64,000 nt of DNA, from positions 21,542,837 to 21,606,836 of the forward strand of contig NC_087073.1 of assembly GCF_026151205.1 (NCBI RefSeq). The letters are read 5' to 3'. A program made the position numbers and the translations under genes. The notes beneath the pieces are model-generated. The model ran no database searches. It saw nothing but the letters and a program-made list of their open reading frames with translations, and had not been told where the DNA came from. This document shows, one piece after another, positions 1-10,439 of this stretch (its first letter is position 1; every line of letters begins with the position of its first letter). The stretch comes from Bolinopsis microptera. Taxonomy: Eukaryota > Ctenophora > Tentaculata > Lobata > Bolinopsidae.

Positions 1-2
1 TG

Positions 3-3000
3 GTAAACAAAATATTATTGCTGACTGTTTGTCTGGTTTTAACGAGGGCTGCGAGTATAGACCCACCCGAGAGTGGCTCCATTCTCTTCAAGTTTGTAGA
101 AAGGTCTGCAGGTGATGATCACGATCACACAGCCGATGATCATGAAGATAAAATTCCTCACAGTGCAGACCCACTCGACAGTGGCCTGGGCTCCATTCTC
201 TTTCTGTCAGGAACTTTCCTGATTGGGGCTGTATCAAGACACATAATCAACAAGATCGGCTACAATATTCCCTACACTGTGGTACTCTTGGCTATTGGAA
301 TGTTGATAGGTGCCCTATTCAAACACTGGGAGAAGGAATTTCATGGGTATGCCGGAATGATACACATAGATCCTCATCTCCTGATGTTTACGTTTCTTCC
401 TGTCTTGCTATTTGAATCTGCATTCTTGCTCGATATTCATGCCATCAAAAAGTCTATCGGGCAGATTCTAGTTCTAGCGTTACCCGGTTACATAGTTACC
501 TCGGCAACAACTGCAGTTGTGGTCTATTACATATTCCAATACGACTGGTCCTGGAATACCTCTATGATGGTAGGTGCTATACTGAGTGCTACAGATCCAG
601 TGGCGGTAGTCGCACTTCTGAAGAGCAGTCCTGGCGGTAAAGACGTTCACCACCTATCGATTGTTATAGAAGGCGAGTCACTGCTGAACGATGGAGCAGC
701 TATAGTTTTGTTTAACATTTTTCAGAACAACGCCATGAAACCCTGCCCCGGGGAGACATACTTCTGTGAAATAGGGAAAGTGTTAACAAATTTCACAGCC
801 GAGCAGTTCTGTGACCCAAACCGGCTCAATTACTTGAATTGTACTGAACCACTTCGTATCAACAAACAAATGTGCACTGATTTGACCGTGGAAGAGATTT
901 TAATAGATATAGCCGTGAAAGTGTTAGGAGGGCCTTGTTTTGGGATAGTAATGGGTTATGTGTTTGTCTTCTGGCTAGGAAAGGTCTTTAACGACTACTT
1001 GACCGAAATAACAATCACAGTCGGATCTCCATATTTGGTGTACTACATCAGTGAGATGTTCCTTCAATCGTCCGGGGTGCTGTCGGTAGTTTTGTTTGGA
1101 TGTGTAGTCAACATGAATAAAATGAACATAAGTCCAGAAATCGAAGCTTTCTTAAACAAATTCTGGGAACAGATGGGTTATCTGGTGAATACAATAATAT
1201 TCCTGGTGGTTGGAATGATCATAACATTCTCAGCTCTAGAGAATATAGAAGTGACCGACATAGTGTACCTTGGCGCATTGTACGTAGGGGTGGCTGCCTC
1301 CAGATCATTGATGCTGATGTTTTTCCATTGCGTCCTTTCCAGGACAGGGTACGGAAGTACCTGGCAGTCAGCATCTGTCCTGATGTGGGGTGCTCTAAGA
1401 GGAGCTGTTTCTCTGGCACTAGCTCTTCAAGTGAATCACAATGCGGGATTCTGTAAGGCGATGAGAAGCAAGATACTGTTCTTTGTTTCAGGGATCGTCG
1501 TGCTAACTTTACTTATCAACTCGACGACATTCAACCAAGTTCTGTCAATACTAGGATTTTGTCATATCTCTAAAGCTAAAAAGGTGGCAGTAGATTCTGC
1601 TGCCACGATAATAATGGAAGCAATGAAAAAGGAACTGCATTCCCTAAAACAGGATGATAAACACACGGATAGCAGCTGGGAAGAAGTTAAGAAGATATGT
1701 TACATAGATACGATCTACAACACAGAAAAAGATATTTTGACGAATAGGCGGGAGATAGAGAAATTACACGATCAGGTGACTGCGTGCAATAACTGTTCCA
1801 CTAAAGTTGCAGTACCGCTTACAAGGGCAGAACTGAGCGAGTTTTATGATGAATCTAGGTCTAGGGTGTTCAAAGCTTTTAAGATAAGTCTCTGGAAACA
1901 GTTCGATCACGGGTTGTTGAGTAAGCCGGCGCTGCGGTTTCTAGACGACATGTGTGATCAAACACTAGACATTCGAGACAAGTTCATCGAGCTATCTGAG
2001 ATTGAATACATGTGGCACACTGGATGTACACTGTCATATTTTAAATCAAAGCTGGTTTCACTCCAGGCAGGCAGCAAGGAGGATAACTTCCCAATTCCTA
2101 ACAATATCCACCAATACAGGGTTTATCAGCTAGTATCTACTACCGCATTCGATATGGTTATCATGTTTTGCATTTTCGTAAATATCATTATGGTAATAGT
2201 AGAGCTATCTATGCCTTCAGCCATGTGTGAAGGAACAGAAAAAACTAACCTTAGTATTGCTTTTGGAATTTCAAACTATTGTTTCTTGGCCCTTTTCATC
2301 ATCGAAATGATATTGAAACTCATCGGCCAGCGAAAATACTATTTTTTCAACAAGTGGAATTTGGTAGATTTTGCAATCATCATCATCTCGATCGCTGACT
2401 CCGTCTCAGACATCTTTACAGCCTGTGGCTCAGCCAACCTTAATTTCAACGTTTTCAGAGTCATCCGAATTGTGCGGTTGTTCAGATGCGTTCGTCTCAT
2501 AAAGTGGATACTTCTATTTTTTCAAAAAGTGGTGAGAGATCTAATACACAAGTCAGTTTCGGCTGGGTACGATATTGGGAGTGCATTCATTGTTGCTTCT
2601 GACGAAGTTTTGGAACACTTGGAACAGATTGTCGCTTACGAGGAGTGCAGGGCTGTCTTCAAGGAAAAAATTCTCAAAGCTCGTAATGAAGTAAATAAAA
2701 GTTTAGCCTTGGTAAGGAAAGAATTCCCAGGGATAGCCATAGCTATAAATACCAAACAAGTGGTGCGACTTATTCTAAATAAAGGCAGAGACACCAATTG
2801 GAAGCTTCTCCAAGATGGTTTAGTAGAAGAGTTTGACTGTGCTTTGTTCACCAAACAGTTAGAAGAAAAGATGAAACGTTTGCTTGCTAACCCTACACAT
2901 TGGATATCTCCTCCCGATGCCTACAGTATGTTTGTTAAGGTACCCTGGCTGAAAAATTTGCCGGAATACGTTGTGACTAACTTTAGTAATCTTGCAGAAC

Positions 3001-3989
3001 ATCACCTTTACACCAAAGGGGAGGCATTTATAAAGAAGGGAGAGATCGCTGATGGGGTGTTTTTAATAATTTCCGGACAAGCTAGAGTTGTCCACTCCTT
3101 GGAGGATATTGAGGTCGCCTCGTCAAAATCAGACCTCGCCAAAACATCTAGTTTGCATTTGGCTTGTCATCTAAAACACAATGTTCTATTAGGCCCCGGA
3201 GCAATAGTTGGGGAGCAGAGCATTCTCGTTAACCGACCAAGAGGATCGCATGTTGTGTGCGAGTCTGATCTACAGTGCTACTTTATATCAGCTGAAGATA
3301 TGCACGGGCTCATGCTCAAATATCCTATCATTGAGGAGAACCTCTGGAGACTTTGCTCCATCAGAATGGCTCAGACTCTTCTCTCAAAAACAAATAAATA
3401 TAAAACATGCAGTTTTGATGGACTTAAAGCTCGGTGTGAGCAAAGTGTACTGGCAACGTTGGTTCCAGAAACCAGTAATGGAATATTTGAAATAGACGAG
3501 GTCATTACAGATGTGATTGTAATATACGGTTCAACAAGATGTTTCCCCTCTAACATTGTAATAAATGGACCCAAACTGGTACCCGAGGGCACAACTAAGC
3601 TTCATCTCATGTCTCCGTGTAAAATGCTAACAATTATCAGCCCAACACATGATATCGACCTGAAGAAATACAACGAAACAGCGCCAAAACCCCAAAAAGT
3701 GGAGAATGAATCGCTTTCTTCCCAACAAAGTCTATTATATCCAGGAGATAGTGATAGTTCTGTATCCAGGGAACAAATCATCAGCGATATGAAACTTTCC
3801 TGCGTCATTAAAGAAGATCCTAATCCGACGACTCGACAACAGTACGAGAAGAAACGCAGAATGGATCATCTGAAGGACATTCGAGAGCAGTCTGGTGAGG
3901 TAACAACAAATTTGGGACAATCAAACTCATTAAGTAATGAGAGACTAACACCCGTAGAGAATTCGAGTCCTTGTAAGAAGAAATCCTAG
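3..3989 (+). CDS. SLC9C1: Sperm-type Na+/H+ exchanger (SLC9C1/sNHE-like), 5' end cut by window edge
   Basis: Plasma-membrane exchanger of the sperm-specific NHE family, which in sea urchin and mammals couples voltage and cyclic nucleotides to Na+/H+ exchange. The frame is open to the left edge and no ATG is visible before the hydrophobic, signal-like LLLTVCLVLTRAA stretch, so the true start lies just outside. Counting residues from base 18 (about 1323 aa, close to the usual family length): exchanger membrane domain about 55-520 with ATDPVA (191-196) and GESLLNDGAA (219-228) around the ion-binding Asn-Asp; a second membrane bundle about 710-835 ending in an S4-like helix at 813-830 with Arg at every third position (five Arg plus one Lys); then a cyclic-nucleotide-binding domain about 990-1110, whose phosphate-binding cassette reads GPGAIVGEQS followed by RPRGS. 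The C-terminal tail is polar. The 4 kb are intronless, unlike several neighbours. The assignment is firm; ligand preference cannot be read here. Confidence 0.93.
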   Translation, partial: VNKILLLTVCLVLTRAASIDPPESGSILFKFVERSAGDDHDHTADDHEDKIPHSADPLDSGLGSILFLSGTFLIGAVSRHIINKIGYNIPYTVVLLAIGMLIGALFKHWEKEFHGYAGMIHIDPHLLMFTFLPVLLFESAFLLDIHAIKKSIGQILVLALPGYIVTSATTAVVVYYIFQYDWSWNTSMMVGAILSATDPVAVVALLKSSPGGKDVHHLSIVIEGESLLNDGAAIVLFNIFQNNAMKPCPGETYFCEIGKVLTNFTAEQFCDPNRLNYLNCTEPLRINKQMCTDLTVEEILIDIAVKVLGGPCFGIVMGYVFVFWLGKVFNDYLTEITITVGSPYLVYYISEMFLQSSGVLSVVLFGCVVNMNKMNISPEIEAFLNKFWEQMGYLVNTIIFLVVGMIITFSALENIEVTDIVYLGALYVGVAASRSLMLMFFHCVLSRTGYGSTWQSASVLMWGALRGAVSLALALQVNHNAGFCKAMRSKILFFVSGIVVLTLLINSTTFNQVLSILGFCHISKAKKVAVDSAATIIMEAMKKELHSLKQDDKHTDSSWEEVKKICYIDTIYNTEKDILTNRREIEKLHDQVTACNNCSTKVAVPLTRAELSEFYDESRSRVFKAFKISLWKQFDHGLLSKPALRFLDDMCDQTLDIRDKFIELSEIEYMWHTGCTLSYFKSKLVSLQAGSKEDNFPIPNNIHQYRVYQLVSTTAFDMVIMFCIFVNIIMVIVELSMPSAMCEGTEKTNLSIAFGISNYCFLALFIIEMILKLIGQRKYYFFNKWNLVDFAIIIISIADSVSDIFTACGSANLNFNVFRVIRIVRLFRCVRLIKWILLFFQKVVRDLIHKSVSAGYDIGSAFIVASDEVLEHLEQIVAYEECRAVFKEKILKARNEVNKSLALVRKEFPGIAIAINTKQVVRLILNKGRDTNWKLLQDGLVEEFDCALFTKQLEEKMKRLLANPTHWISPPDAYSMFVKVPWLKNLPEYVVTNFSNLAEHHLYTKGEAFIKKGEIADGVFLIISGQARVVHSLEDIEVASSKSDLAKTSSLHLACHLKHNVLLGPGAIVGEQSILVNRPRGSHVVCESDLQCYFISAEDMHGLMLKYPIIEENLWRLCSIRMAQTLLSKTNKYKTCSFDGLKARCEQSVLATLVPETSNGIFEIDEVITDVIVIYGSTRCFPSNIVINGPKLVPEGTTKLHLMSPCKMLTIISPTHDIDLKKYNETAPKPQKVENESLSSQQSLLYPGDSDSSVSREQIISDMKLSCVIKEDPNPTTRQQYEKKRRMDHLKDIREQSGEVTTNLGQSNSLSNERLTPVENSSPCKKKS

Positions 3990-4797
3990 AGTTTTAGATA
4001 TTTCTTCCAGTGCTGGACACTGCAGATTGTAGATTATCTAACGAGTTATATAACATGTATATTGTATAAGATGTATATTGTATAAGATGCGTCAGGAAAT
4101 TGTGTCATACTGGAATGTAGAACATAGAAGCGGAATGATGTTCCGGATATAAAGGACATTTTTTTATAAATTTCAGTGATCCCTCCCTGTATCAGTGATT
4201 TGATTTTAACTTAATAAGAATGATTTTCTTTCAGGTAAAAACTCATTGTTTTAATCGATCCGTTGACCGTTATGCGCTAGCTAAGCAGGATTATGTAAAA
4301 ACTAATTTCAAAGGGTTACCTGAAGGTGAAGCCATTACTAAGAAAATTACACATCATGAGCAAATTATTTTTGCTGGATCAAAGTTAGCCACAGGGCAAC
4401 TCTTAATAAACATCGTTGATCGAGGAAGCTCCGTTAACTTTTAAAGTTATTATATTAGTTATTATAAGTTATTATATAAGCGGCATTATTGCATTTGACC
4501 TCCTTGATATTATTAACAATATAAACTGCCGTGCGCTGAACTTAGTAGTGGAGTGTTTGTATCAACTACTTATTTTCGCGCGTCACATATTTTGCAAAAT
4601 CCGAGCACTTTTTACTGAAGTTCAGAAGGACTTTCGACAAATCTGTTCCAGATTGCAAGGCCGAAAATCAATCGTTTTAAACAATAACTTCGAAAATTTT
4701 CTCCTAGATCCTACCATGCGATTTCCTTCAAAATTTCCAGATAGTAAGATAAGTATGGGACTGACATTATATAAAAGTTTTAGTAAATGTCTATGTT
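3990..4797. other. Intergenic stretch with a possible orphan exon
   Basis: Holds the 3' flank of the exchanger gene, with a short direct duplication (TGTATATTGTATAAGA) near 4055-4090. On the plus strand a pyrimidine tract and AG at about 4241 precede a 67-codon open stretch ending at 4444 (VKTHCFNRSVDRYALAKQDY at its start). It could be an exon or a pseudogene scrap; I do not recognise it. The rest is AT-rich with no supported gene. Confidence 0.2.
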
Positions 4798-5280
4798 CCA
4801 AATTTGAGATATCACTTCAAACACAAGAAAATATCTCCAAATCGGTGGTTTGCAGTGGTACCAAGGCATATATCTCGAGACCTGAATAAAGGATTTTCTT
4901 GAAACTTTGCAGATAGTAAGATGGCTATGAATCTGGTAATCTGTACAAGTTTGCCACCTACTGTACAAGTTTGCCTCCTACAGCTAGTATAGTGCCTCGG
5001 CACAGAGTGGCTTAGGGTTACGGAAAAGGAGATAAGCACCTCAGGCCATCCCAACATTCGGGAGAGACCTGCCCTTGTATTGTTGTTGTATTGTACAAGT
5101 TTGGGCGAATTTGTATGTGCCAAATTTGAGATGTCACTTTAAACACAAGAAAATATCTCCAAATCAGCGAATTCTGCGGAACACAGGCATATATCTCGAG
5201 ACCTGAATAAACGATTTTATTTAAACTTTTCAGATATGGTCATAATTGTAAGACGGATAATCTGTGCAAGTTCGGGCGAA
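4798..5280 (+). repeat. Direct repeat of about 160 bp split by a short insertion
   Basis: The segment around 4798-4960 (CAAATTTGAGATATCACTTC, then an ATATCTCGAGACCTGAATAA block) is repeated at about 5120-5275 with scattered mismatches. Between the copies sits the SINE-like insertion described separately. No coding capacity is evident. Confidence 0.6.
4970..5098 (+). mobile_element. Short SINE-like insertion, family member also at 48.8 kb
   Basis: About 115 bp (core CAGCTAGTATAGTGCCTCGG to GAGAGACCTGCCCTTGTATT) ending in a TTG-rich tail. It is bounded by copies of TGTACAAGTTTG, consistent with target-site duplication. The same core occurs in inverse orientation at about 48803-48912. A tRNA-like head is not obvious, so it may instead be a LINE 3' fragment. 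Confidence 0.5.
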
Positions 5281-5394
5281 TTTCTATGTGCCAAATTTGG
5301 AGATATTTTCTTGTGTTTGAAGTAATATCTCAAATAATACTATCTGGAAAGTTTCAAGAAAATCGAATATTTGGATTTTGAGATGGTCGACTTT

Positions 5395-5835
5395 CGTCAA
5401 ATATTGTTCCGTGGAACAAATGAAACGGAAAGTCCGACTCCTGAACTTTCTGTTATTGCAAAGAGGCTCATACTTCATACATCTGTGGAAAGTTCTCCAG
5501 GGTATATGTCCAAATGACCTAGATGTACAGTTCAGAGAGAATGCCACACTGGGAGTTAAAGTTATACTCCCTTCTCTCACAAAAAAAAAGCATTAGCCAC
5601 TGCACGCTCCACCTACGACCACTCATTTGTAGTGAGAGCTGGAAGACTCTGGAATGTTCACCCCAAAATTGTCAATACTCAAAGGACTTTGACAAGATTC
5701 AAGACATCTCTTGGAAATTTCCTAGACACCCTTCCAGACAAGCCCCCTACTCCTGGACACAGTGCAGAAAACTCTAACTCGATAATAGACTGGTGCAGTC
5801 AAGGAGGTGGTCCGCAGATTGCGTGATGGCCGTGA
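5395..5835 (+). mobile_element. 3' remnant of a non-LTR retrotransposon reverse-transcriptase ORF
   Basis: Frame-shifted plus-strand stretches read like the C-terminal end of LINE ORF2 proteins: a GSYFIHLWKVLQGICPND segment (about 5460-5520) followed by an RAGRLWNVHPKIVNTQRTLT segment (about 5637-5700), matching the 'W-K-V-L ... R-LWN-LP ... F-K' pattern typical of CR1/Jockey-like elements. There are internal frame changes, so this is a dead 5'-truncated copy. It abuts the left arm of the palindrome at 5854. Confidence 0.6.
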
Positions 5836-5853
5836 AGATGCCTACTTCTAGAG

Positions 5854-6147
5854 TTGTTTTCGAATCTTTAATTTTGTAAAACGGTCAGATGTGGAAAATT
5901 TAAGACTAGGAAAGTAAGTATTTAGAATCTGCTCCGGCTTGTCTCATTTAATATCCTCTATATAGATTTGTGAAGCTATTGAACCTATTGATAGGTTTAG
6001 CTAAACCTATCAATAGGTTCAATAGGTTCACAAATCTATATAGAGGATATTAAATGAGACAAGCCGGAGCAGATTCTAAATACTTACTTTCCTAGTCTTA
6101 AATTTTCCACATCTGACCGTTTTACAAAATTAAAGATTCGAAAACAA
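5854..6147. repeat. Near-perfect 294-bp palindrome with no spacer
   Basis: Arms 5854-6000 and 6001-6147 are reverse complements over all 147 bp with a single mismatch (GAAGCTATTG against GAACCTATTG), meeting at GGTTTAG|CTAAACC. There is no ORF. The left arm continues seamlessly from the LINE remnant, so it is probably that element's 3' UTR duplicated head to head. Confidence 0.9.
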
Positions 6148-6764
6148 TAGATATATTATAATTATTTGTAGATTATAAACGGCGATGAAGTAATTATTAT
6201 TATTATTATATATATGTTATATTAATTATATATGATGAAGTAAAGGGCTTGATTCAAAATTATGTCAGATTACGGTGCGCCGTAATTTGGTAATATAATC
6301 GTCACACCATATTGCAACACTAACGACATCTTAGCCTGTATTCAAGGGAATCAGAAAGCTTAAAAAGCCGGTTACAGTGCCACTATTTAATGAAATGCAG
6401 GATATCCGAGTCAGAGCACCATTGAATAGTTGAAAGCAGTACAGTATTTAGTTTTGTTAGTATTGTAACTAAGCGATAGAATGTAATTTACAACTTTTCT
6501 AAATATGTACAATCTGGTTTGTGAAGGTTTCACAAAAATCTCATACTCCAGTTCACAAGAAATAAATTAAAATGCTCCTTGAATATAAAACCCTAAATAT
6601 GAGCATGTTACTAATTCCGATTCTTAAACCAAATGTACCGAAATAGAAAACAGAAGGCATGAAAGCAATTAGAAATTCTAAAAATAATATATTGCTTCGA
6701 GTTTTAATCTTTAAACAAAGAACATCACATTATAAACAGTTCACCATAAAACATCAACTCCGTT

Positions 6765-7035
6765 TCAACGGTACGTTTTACTTTCCTGTATTTCTAAAGG
6801 TGGTAAATACTTTGCATAATGTTCGTGATGAACTTCACCCTTGAATTCCTTCTTTTTATTGGGAGGTCCTTTGACGACAGTAACAGATAGATTTGACCAA
6901 TATCTCACTAAACTCCCTTGCATTCCCTTTGCATGAACTGTCAAACCGTTTTTATCTGTTTGATATCTAGCACAAGTTGCGTAATCAATCCACAAATTGC
7001 TGGTATCTTCTATTCCCCCTTCTTTTGCTATCCGT
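6765..7035 (-). CDS. Terminal coding exon of an unidentified gene
   Basis: On the minus strand a good acceptor (TTTTCAG at 7036-7042) leads into 90 open codons ending in TGA at 6765. The reading begins RIAKEGGIEDTSNLWIDYAT and ends PPLEIQESKTYR. It is charged and has no membrane segment or cysteine pattern. Codon use and a clean acceptor argue for a real last exon. I do not recognise the family. The upstream exon needs to end in phase 2; the exons at 10091-10437 (same strand, end in phase 0) are the nearest candidates only if another exon lies between. If they are joined, the CD225-like gene at 7355-7912 would sit in their intron. Confidence 0.45.
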
Positions 7036-7354
7036 CTGAAAATTTCGAATGTTAGACTTAGAGCGATAGAAAAATTCTTTACATTCGACAGAAATTTGAC
7101 TAATAAAGGGCTGCGTCAATGAGGGCACACAAAGACACCAAATCTCGTGACGGTAAAAAAACAAAGAACATATCTCAATGCAAAGTGAGACATTTTTTAT
7201 GATACGATGCCCTAAAAAGAGATAATTACGTTGCAGAATAACTAGAAACCAAAATAGTAAAGCCAAACAGAATCATTTGATCAAACAATATTTTAGTTGT
7301 GTCTCGGTTGCGTTGTACTTGAAAAGAGGTACGTTTTCTCTAGTACTATTGGAA

Positions 7355-7912
7355 ATGATGCAAGAGTTAAACGGCGCAACTAACCCAGTGTTCGACTGTG
7401 GAACAGTCCCGGATAGCCCGCCCCCGCAAACACCCACCACCACCTCTCCGGCAACCCTCCCATTTCCTACCAGATTCTCAGTGAGTTCCATCGCAACAAT
7501 AGCCACCACAATGACTGAACCAGCTCCTAAAGTTACAGTTATACCAGGCGTAGTACCCCGTACTTCTGTATCACACGAATACGCTAAAACTCCCCTAACC
7601 ACTGATCTCCCCACTTCCTACCCCCCTTCTAACAACATTATTCTTGTTCTGGTGGTCACCGTTCTCTGTGGTCTCATCAACCCTTGTGCACTCCTGGCGC
7701 TGAAGCACTCGTTTGATAGTGCTAAAGCGATTCAAGCTTACAACTATGTTAAAGCAAGGAGGGAAGGGATCGCGGCAAAGCACTTTGCCATTGGAGGCAT
7801 CATACTGGGTGCATTGGTGCTTTCCATCATTTACTATCGGGGAATTATAAATGCACTTAATCAAAACCACAACCCCAAGTTTGAAGAGAGCCAACCCAAA
7901 ATTGAAAATTAG
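7355..7912 (+). CDS. CD225/dispanin (IFITM-like) membrane protein
   Basis: A 185-aa single-exon protein from ATG 7355; the same frame is open upstream but without a better ATG. It has a Thr/Ser/Pro-rich N-terminal region of about 95 residues, followed by a CD225-type domain: a first hydrophobic segment (NNIILVLVVTVLCGLINPCA), a basic amphipathic loop with AxxYNYVKARR, then a second membrane helix (GGIILGALVLSIIYY). The 'NPC-A-hydrophobic-A-x-x-S' turn and loop spacing match dispanins (IFITM, PRRT, TMEM233 relatives), which sit in plasma or endosomal membranes. Family membership is inferred from this topology and motif. No antiviral role should be assumed. Confidence 0.65.
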   Translation: MMQELNGATNPVFDCGTVPDSPPPQTPTTTSPATLPFPTRFSVSSIATIATTMTEPAPKVTVIPGVVPRTSVSHEYAKTPLTTDLPTSYPPSNNIILVLVVTVLCGLINPCALLALKHSFDSAKAIQAYNYVKARREGIAAKHFAIGGIILGALVLSIIYYRGIINALNQNHNPKFEESQPKIEN

Positions 7913-10090
7913 CCTGATTGAAATGCAGCGTTTGAGGCTCGTTGAGGCGTAGACCAATGTAATAACAATGTGTCAGGAATAATTGGGACGCTATTTATCG
8001 AGGTGTAAATATTAATGCTCAATATCAACATTTAAACTTGAATATTTGGAAGTATACCAATTTTAGTTACTTGTTTATGGTAAATTTACAATGCTGGTGG
8101 TTTTAAATAACTTATGTTCTGATTGGTTGGAGTTTCATTGATTCATATAGTATATAAAATACCAGCCCAGTGCACTGATTGGACAGCTAATAATGGCGAC
8201 AACAGAAGGTTCTTTTTTTGCTTTGATCATATTTGATCTTGTAAATTTCTATCACAAACCCTATTCCAAACCGGCCACCAAGCAACCTAATTGCCACCCA
8301 GTAAGATAAATAAGTTCAGAAAGATTAAAATAACTTTGGACACTCCCTAAGGTAATATTGCTCGGTCCCATTATTCTGGGTGTCCAGAACCAGGGTGATA
8401 TTGTGGGCAGTGAAATAAAGGAAAGACGAACCGAGCATTTAGCAGTGTAGTGAGGGTGTCTCTGTATCTGGGGCTCCAGTTACTGTTGAAATAGCATTGT
8501 AGAATAGCGTGGTCTAACGGCTTCTTGTTTATCTGAAGATAACACCGAGTTTAAGTTACAATTATCTTTATAGTTACACCGAGTTTAAGTTACAATTATC
8601 TTTATACGACCGAGTTTTGTGGTTATCAGTGAGGGTGTTGCTGAAGGAGACTAATGTTGATGAAGGATTTGTGTCACTCTAGCCGACAATTCTATACAAT
8701 GTTGAATATTATACAAGTCATCATGCCTTAGAAGTTTTTATAGGGAAATTAGAATTAATCAACTTAGTTAAATTAACAACAGTTAAATTAACTTAGTTTA
8801 ATTAACTTAGTTAAATCAACAACAGAATGTGGATCTTTTGATTGAACTTTTTGACAAAATGATTGGTTTTGTGTTCGCGAAGACTGTAGATCAGCTGTAG
8901 GCGGTAAAATAGTTAGTATTTCGCATATTACCAAGCTCTTTTCAGTAATGCTATGTGTGTATTTTAGAATGTTAGCTAAATAAACCAGGGGTTATGAATA
9001 TTTCGTGTATAATTTTTGTGAATACCTCCGATTTAAATCAATAACCGCCGTTTTTAAGGACCCATTAAATTGTGGGCCCCACGGCATCTTTACCGCATTC
9101 TGATTGGTTGCAGGATATAATGCAGGCTGCTAACTGGTCAGATTTGAGTGTAGTTATTTTAACATTATATGCGAGGTGCCTCTTATTTCCGGGAGTGTGT
9201 TGTGGACATATTGCTGGTCCATTTTGAGTAGAGTTTTACACTTACATTTTACTACCTCCAATTTACATACATCTGCAATCTGCATGAAATAGGAAACTAC
9301 ATTACTATTAAAAGTAGCAGATAAGAAGTTAAAACTCCTTTAGATTGGTAACGTGAGAAAACCTACACTTTGTTTATTTAAACCGACCGTTTTGGGGATA
9401 TATTAGACGATAAGCAGACAAATTCAACAATTTACAGATAAGGGCACCGAAATAATATCAATTTGGTTATCATCATGCATTGTCTAATCTTATCGGCCTA
9501 CTAAATAAACAAACTACTCTGAATTGAAAATCTATTTCTAAATTTGATGTGTTATATTTACAGCAATTAAATAAGAATACGACGTTTGAAGACAATTTCT
9601 TTCGTAATTTGAATCGCAGTACTTAAACAACAAATGACTAATGAATAACGAATTAGTGAGGTTTTGAGAAATTAGGTGGTCAGATAAGAAATCTACTTGG
9701 TTTCAGTCCGTGCGATGTTTTTATATAGCGGATAATAATCCGCTATTAAACAGATTTAATAATAGCCGAACAGATTTAAAACGTTAGTTAGTATGAAATG
9801 AGAGGTAGAGGATGACAGATATGAAACAAACCTGCTTTATTATGGGATGGAGTTTCTTCCACCGCCCCATTATATTATTACTAACAACCACAATTTTAAC
9901 TTCGTTCTCAGTTATAATGTTAACCTTTTCTCTCTTCTTTTCTTTTGCTCGCGACCGTTTCTGAGAAAAAGAGGAAATATTGATGGCCTGGATGAAACAT
10001 CTAGCAAGAAGTTGCTGAATTATTCATCATTAACTTGAATTTCAATGGTTAAATTCATCAAAAAGCTCAATTTAATCTTCATAGCAATAC
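7913..10090. other. Non-coding stretch with short duplications
   Basis: No exon or RNA gene could be supported. A 31-bp sequence (ACACCGAGTTTAAGTTACAA...) is duplicated in tandem at 8542-8572 and 8576-8606. AT-rich direct repeats of a TTAACTTAGTT type lie at about 8760-8820. Confidence 0.4.
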
Positions 10091-10437
10091 CTGTCGCTTT
10101 CTATCGACGTGATCAAAAGATTTGATAGTAACGGGATAGGGCTGTTCATCGTCACATGGTAACAGTTTCTGTGGCTGTACTTTGTGGATCCTGGTGGAGA
10201 CAGTATTTTATTATTATAAAGGAGCATTTTACAAGACAAGCATCTAATAAACATAGGTTTATTAAAGGTGACACAAATACTAACATACCAAGGGTAGAGT
10301 CGGGGAAATTTCTTCTCTTTTCCGGGTTTGCCGAGGTTTTCAAGCCAATAAGGCGGGTTTTTCTTCTCTGGGAAGAATGTTGCAGCTTGATAGGGGAGGG
10401 AGGAGAGGAGTGGTCGTAATGCTCGCGACAAGATCAT
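10091..10437 (-). CDS. First two exons of an unidentified, probably mitochondrial protein
   Basis: Exon 1 runs 10437-10289 and exon 2 10190-10091. The donor (TTG|GTATGT), acceptor (CCACCAG|G) and phase-2 junction agree and together give 83 codons in frame. The N-terminus MILSRALRPLLSSLPYQAAT is rich in Arg, Leu and Ser without acids, as in a mitochondrial presequence. It is followed by a Pro/Lys-rich part (PPYWLENLGKPGKEKKFPRL) and, in exon 2, a KVQPQKLLPCDDEQPYPVTI segment. Exon 2 ends in CAG|GTATTG at phase 0, so more exons lie downstream toward 6.8-10 kb. It resembles small mitochondrial ribosomal or assembly proteins in style only; I cannot name it. Confidence 0.5.
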
Positions 10438-10439
10438 AT

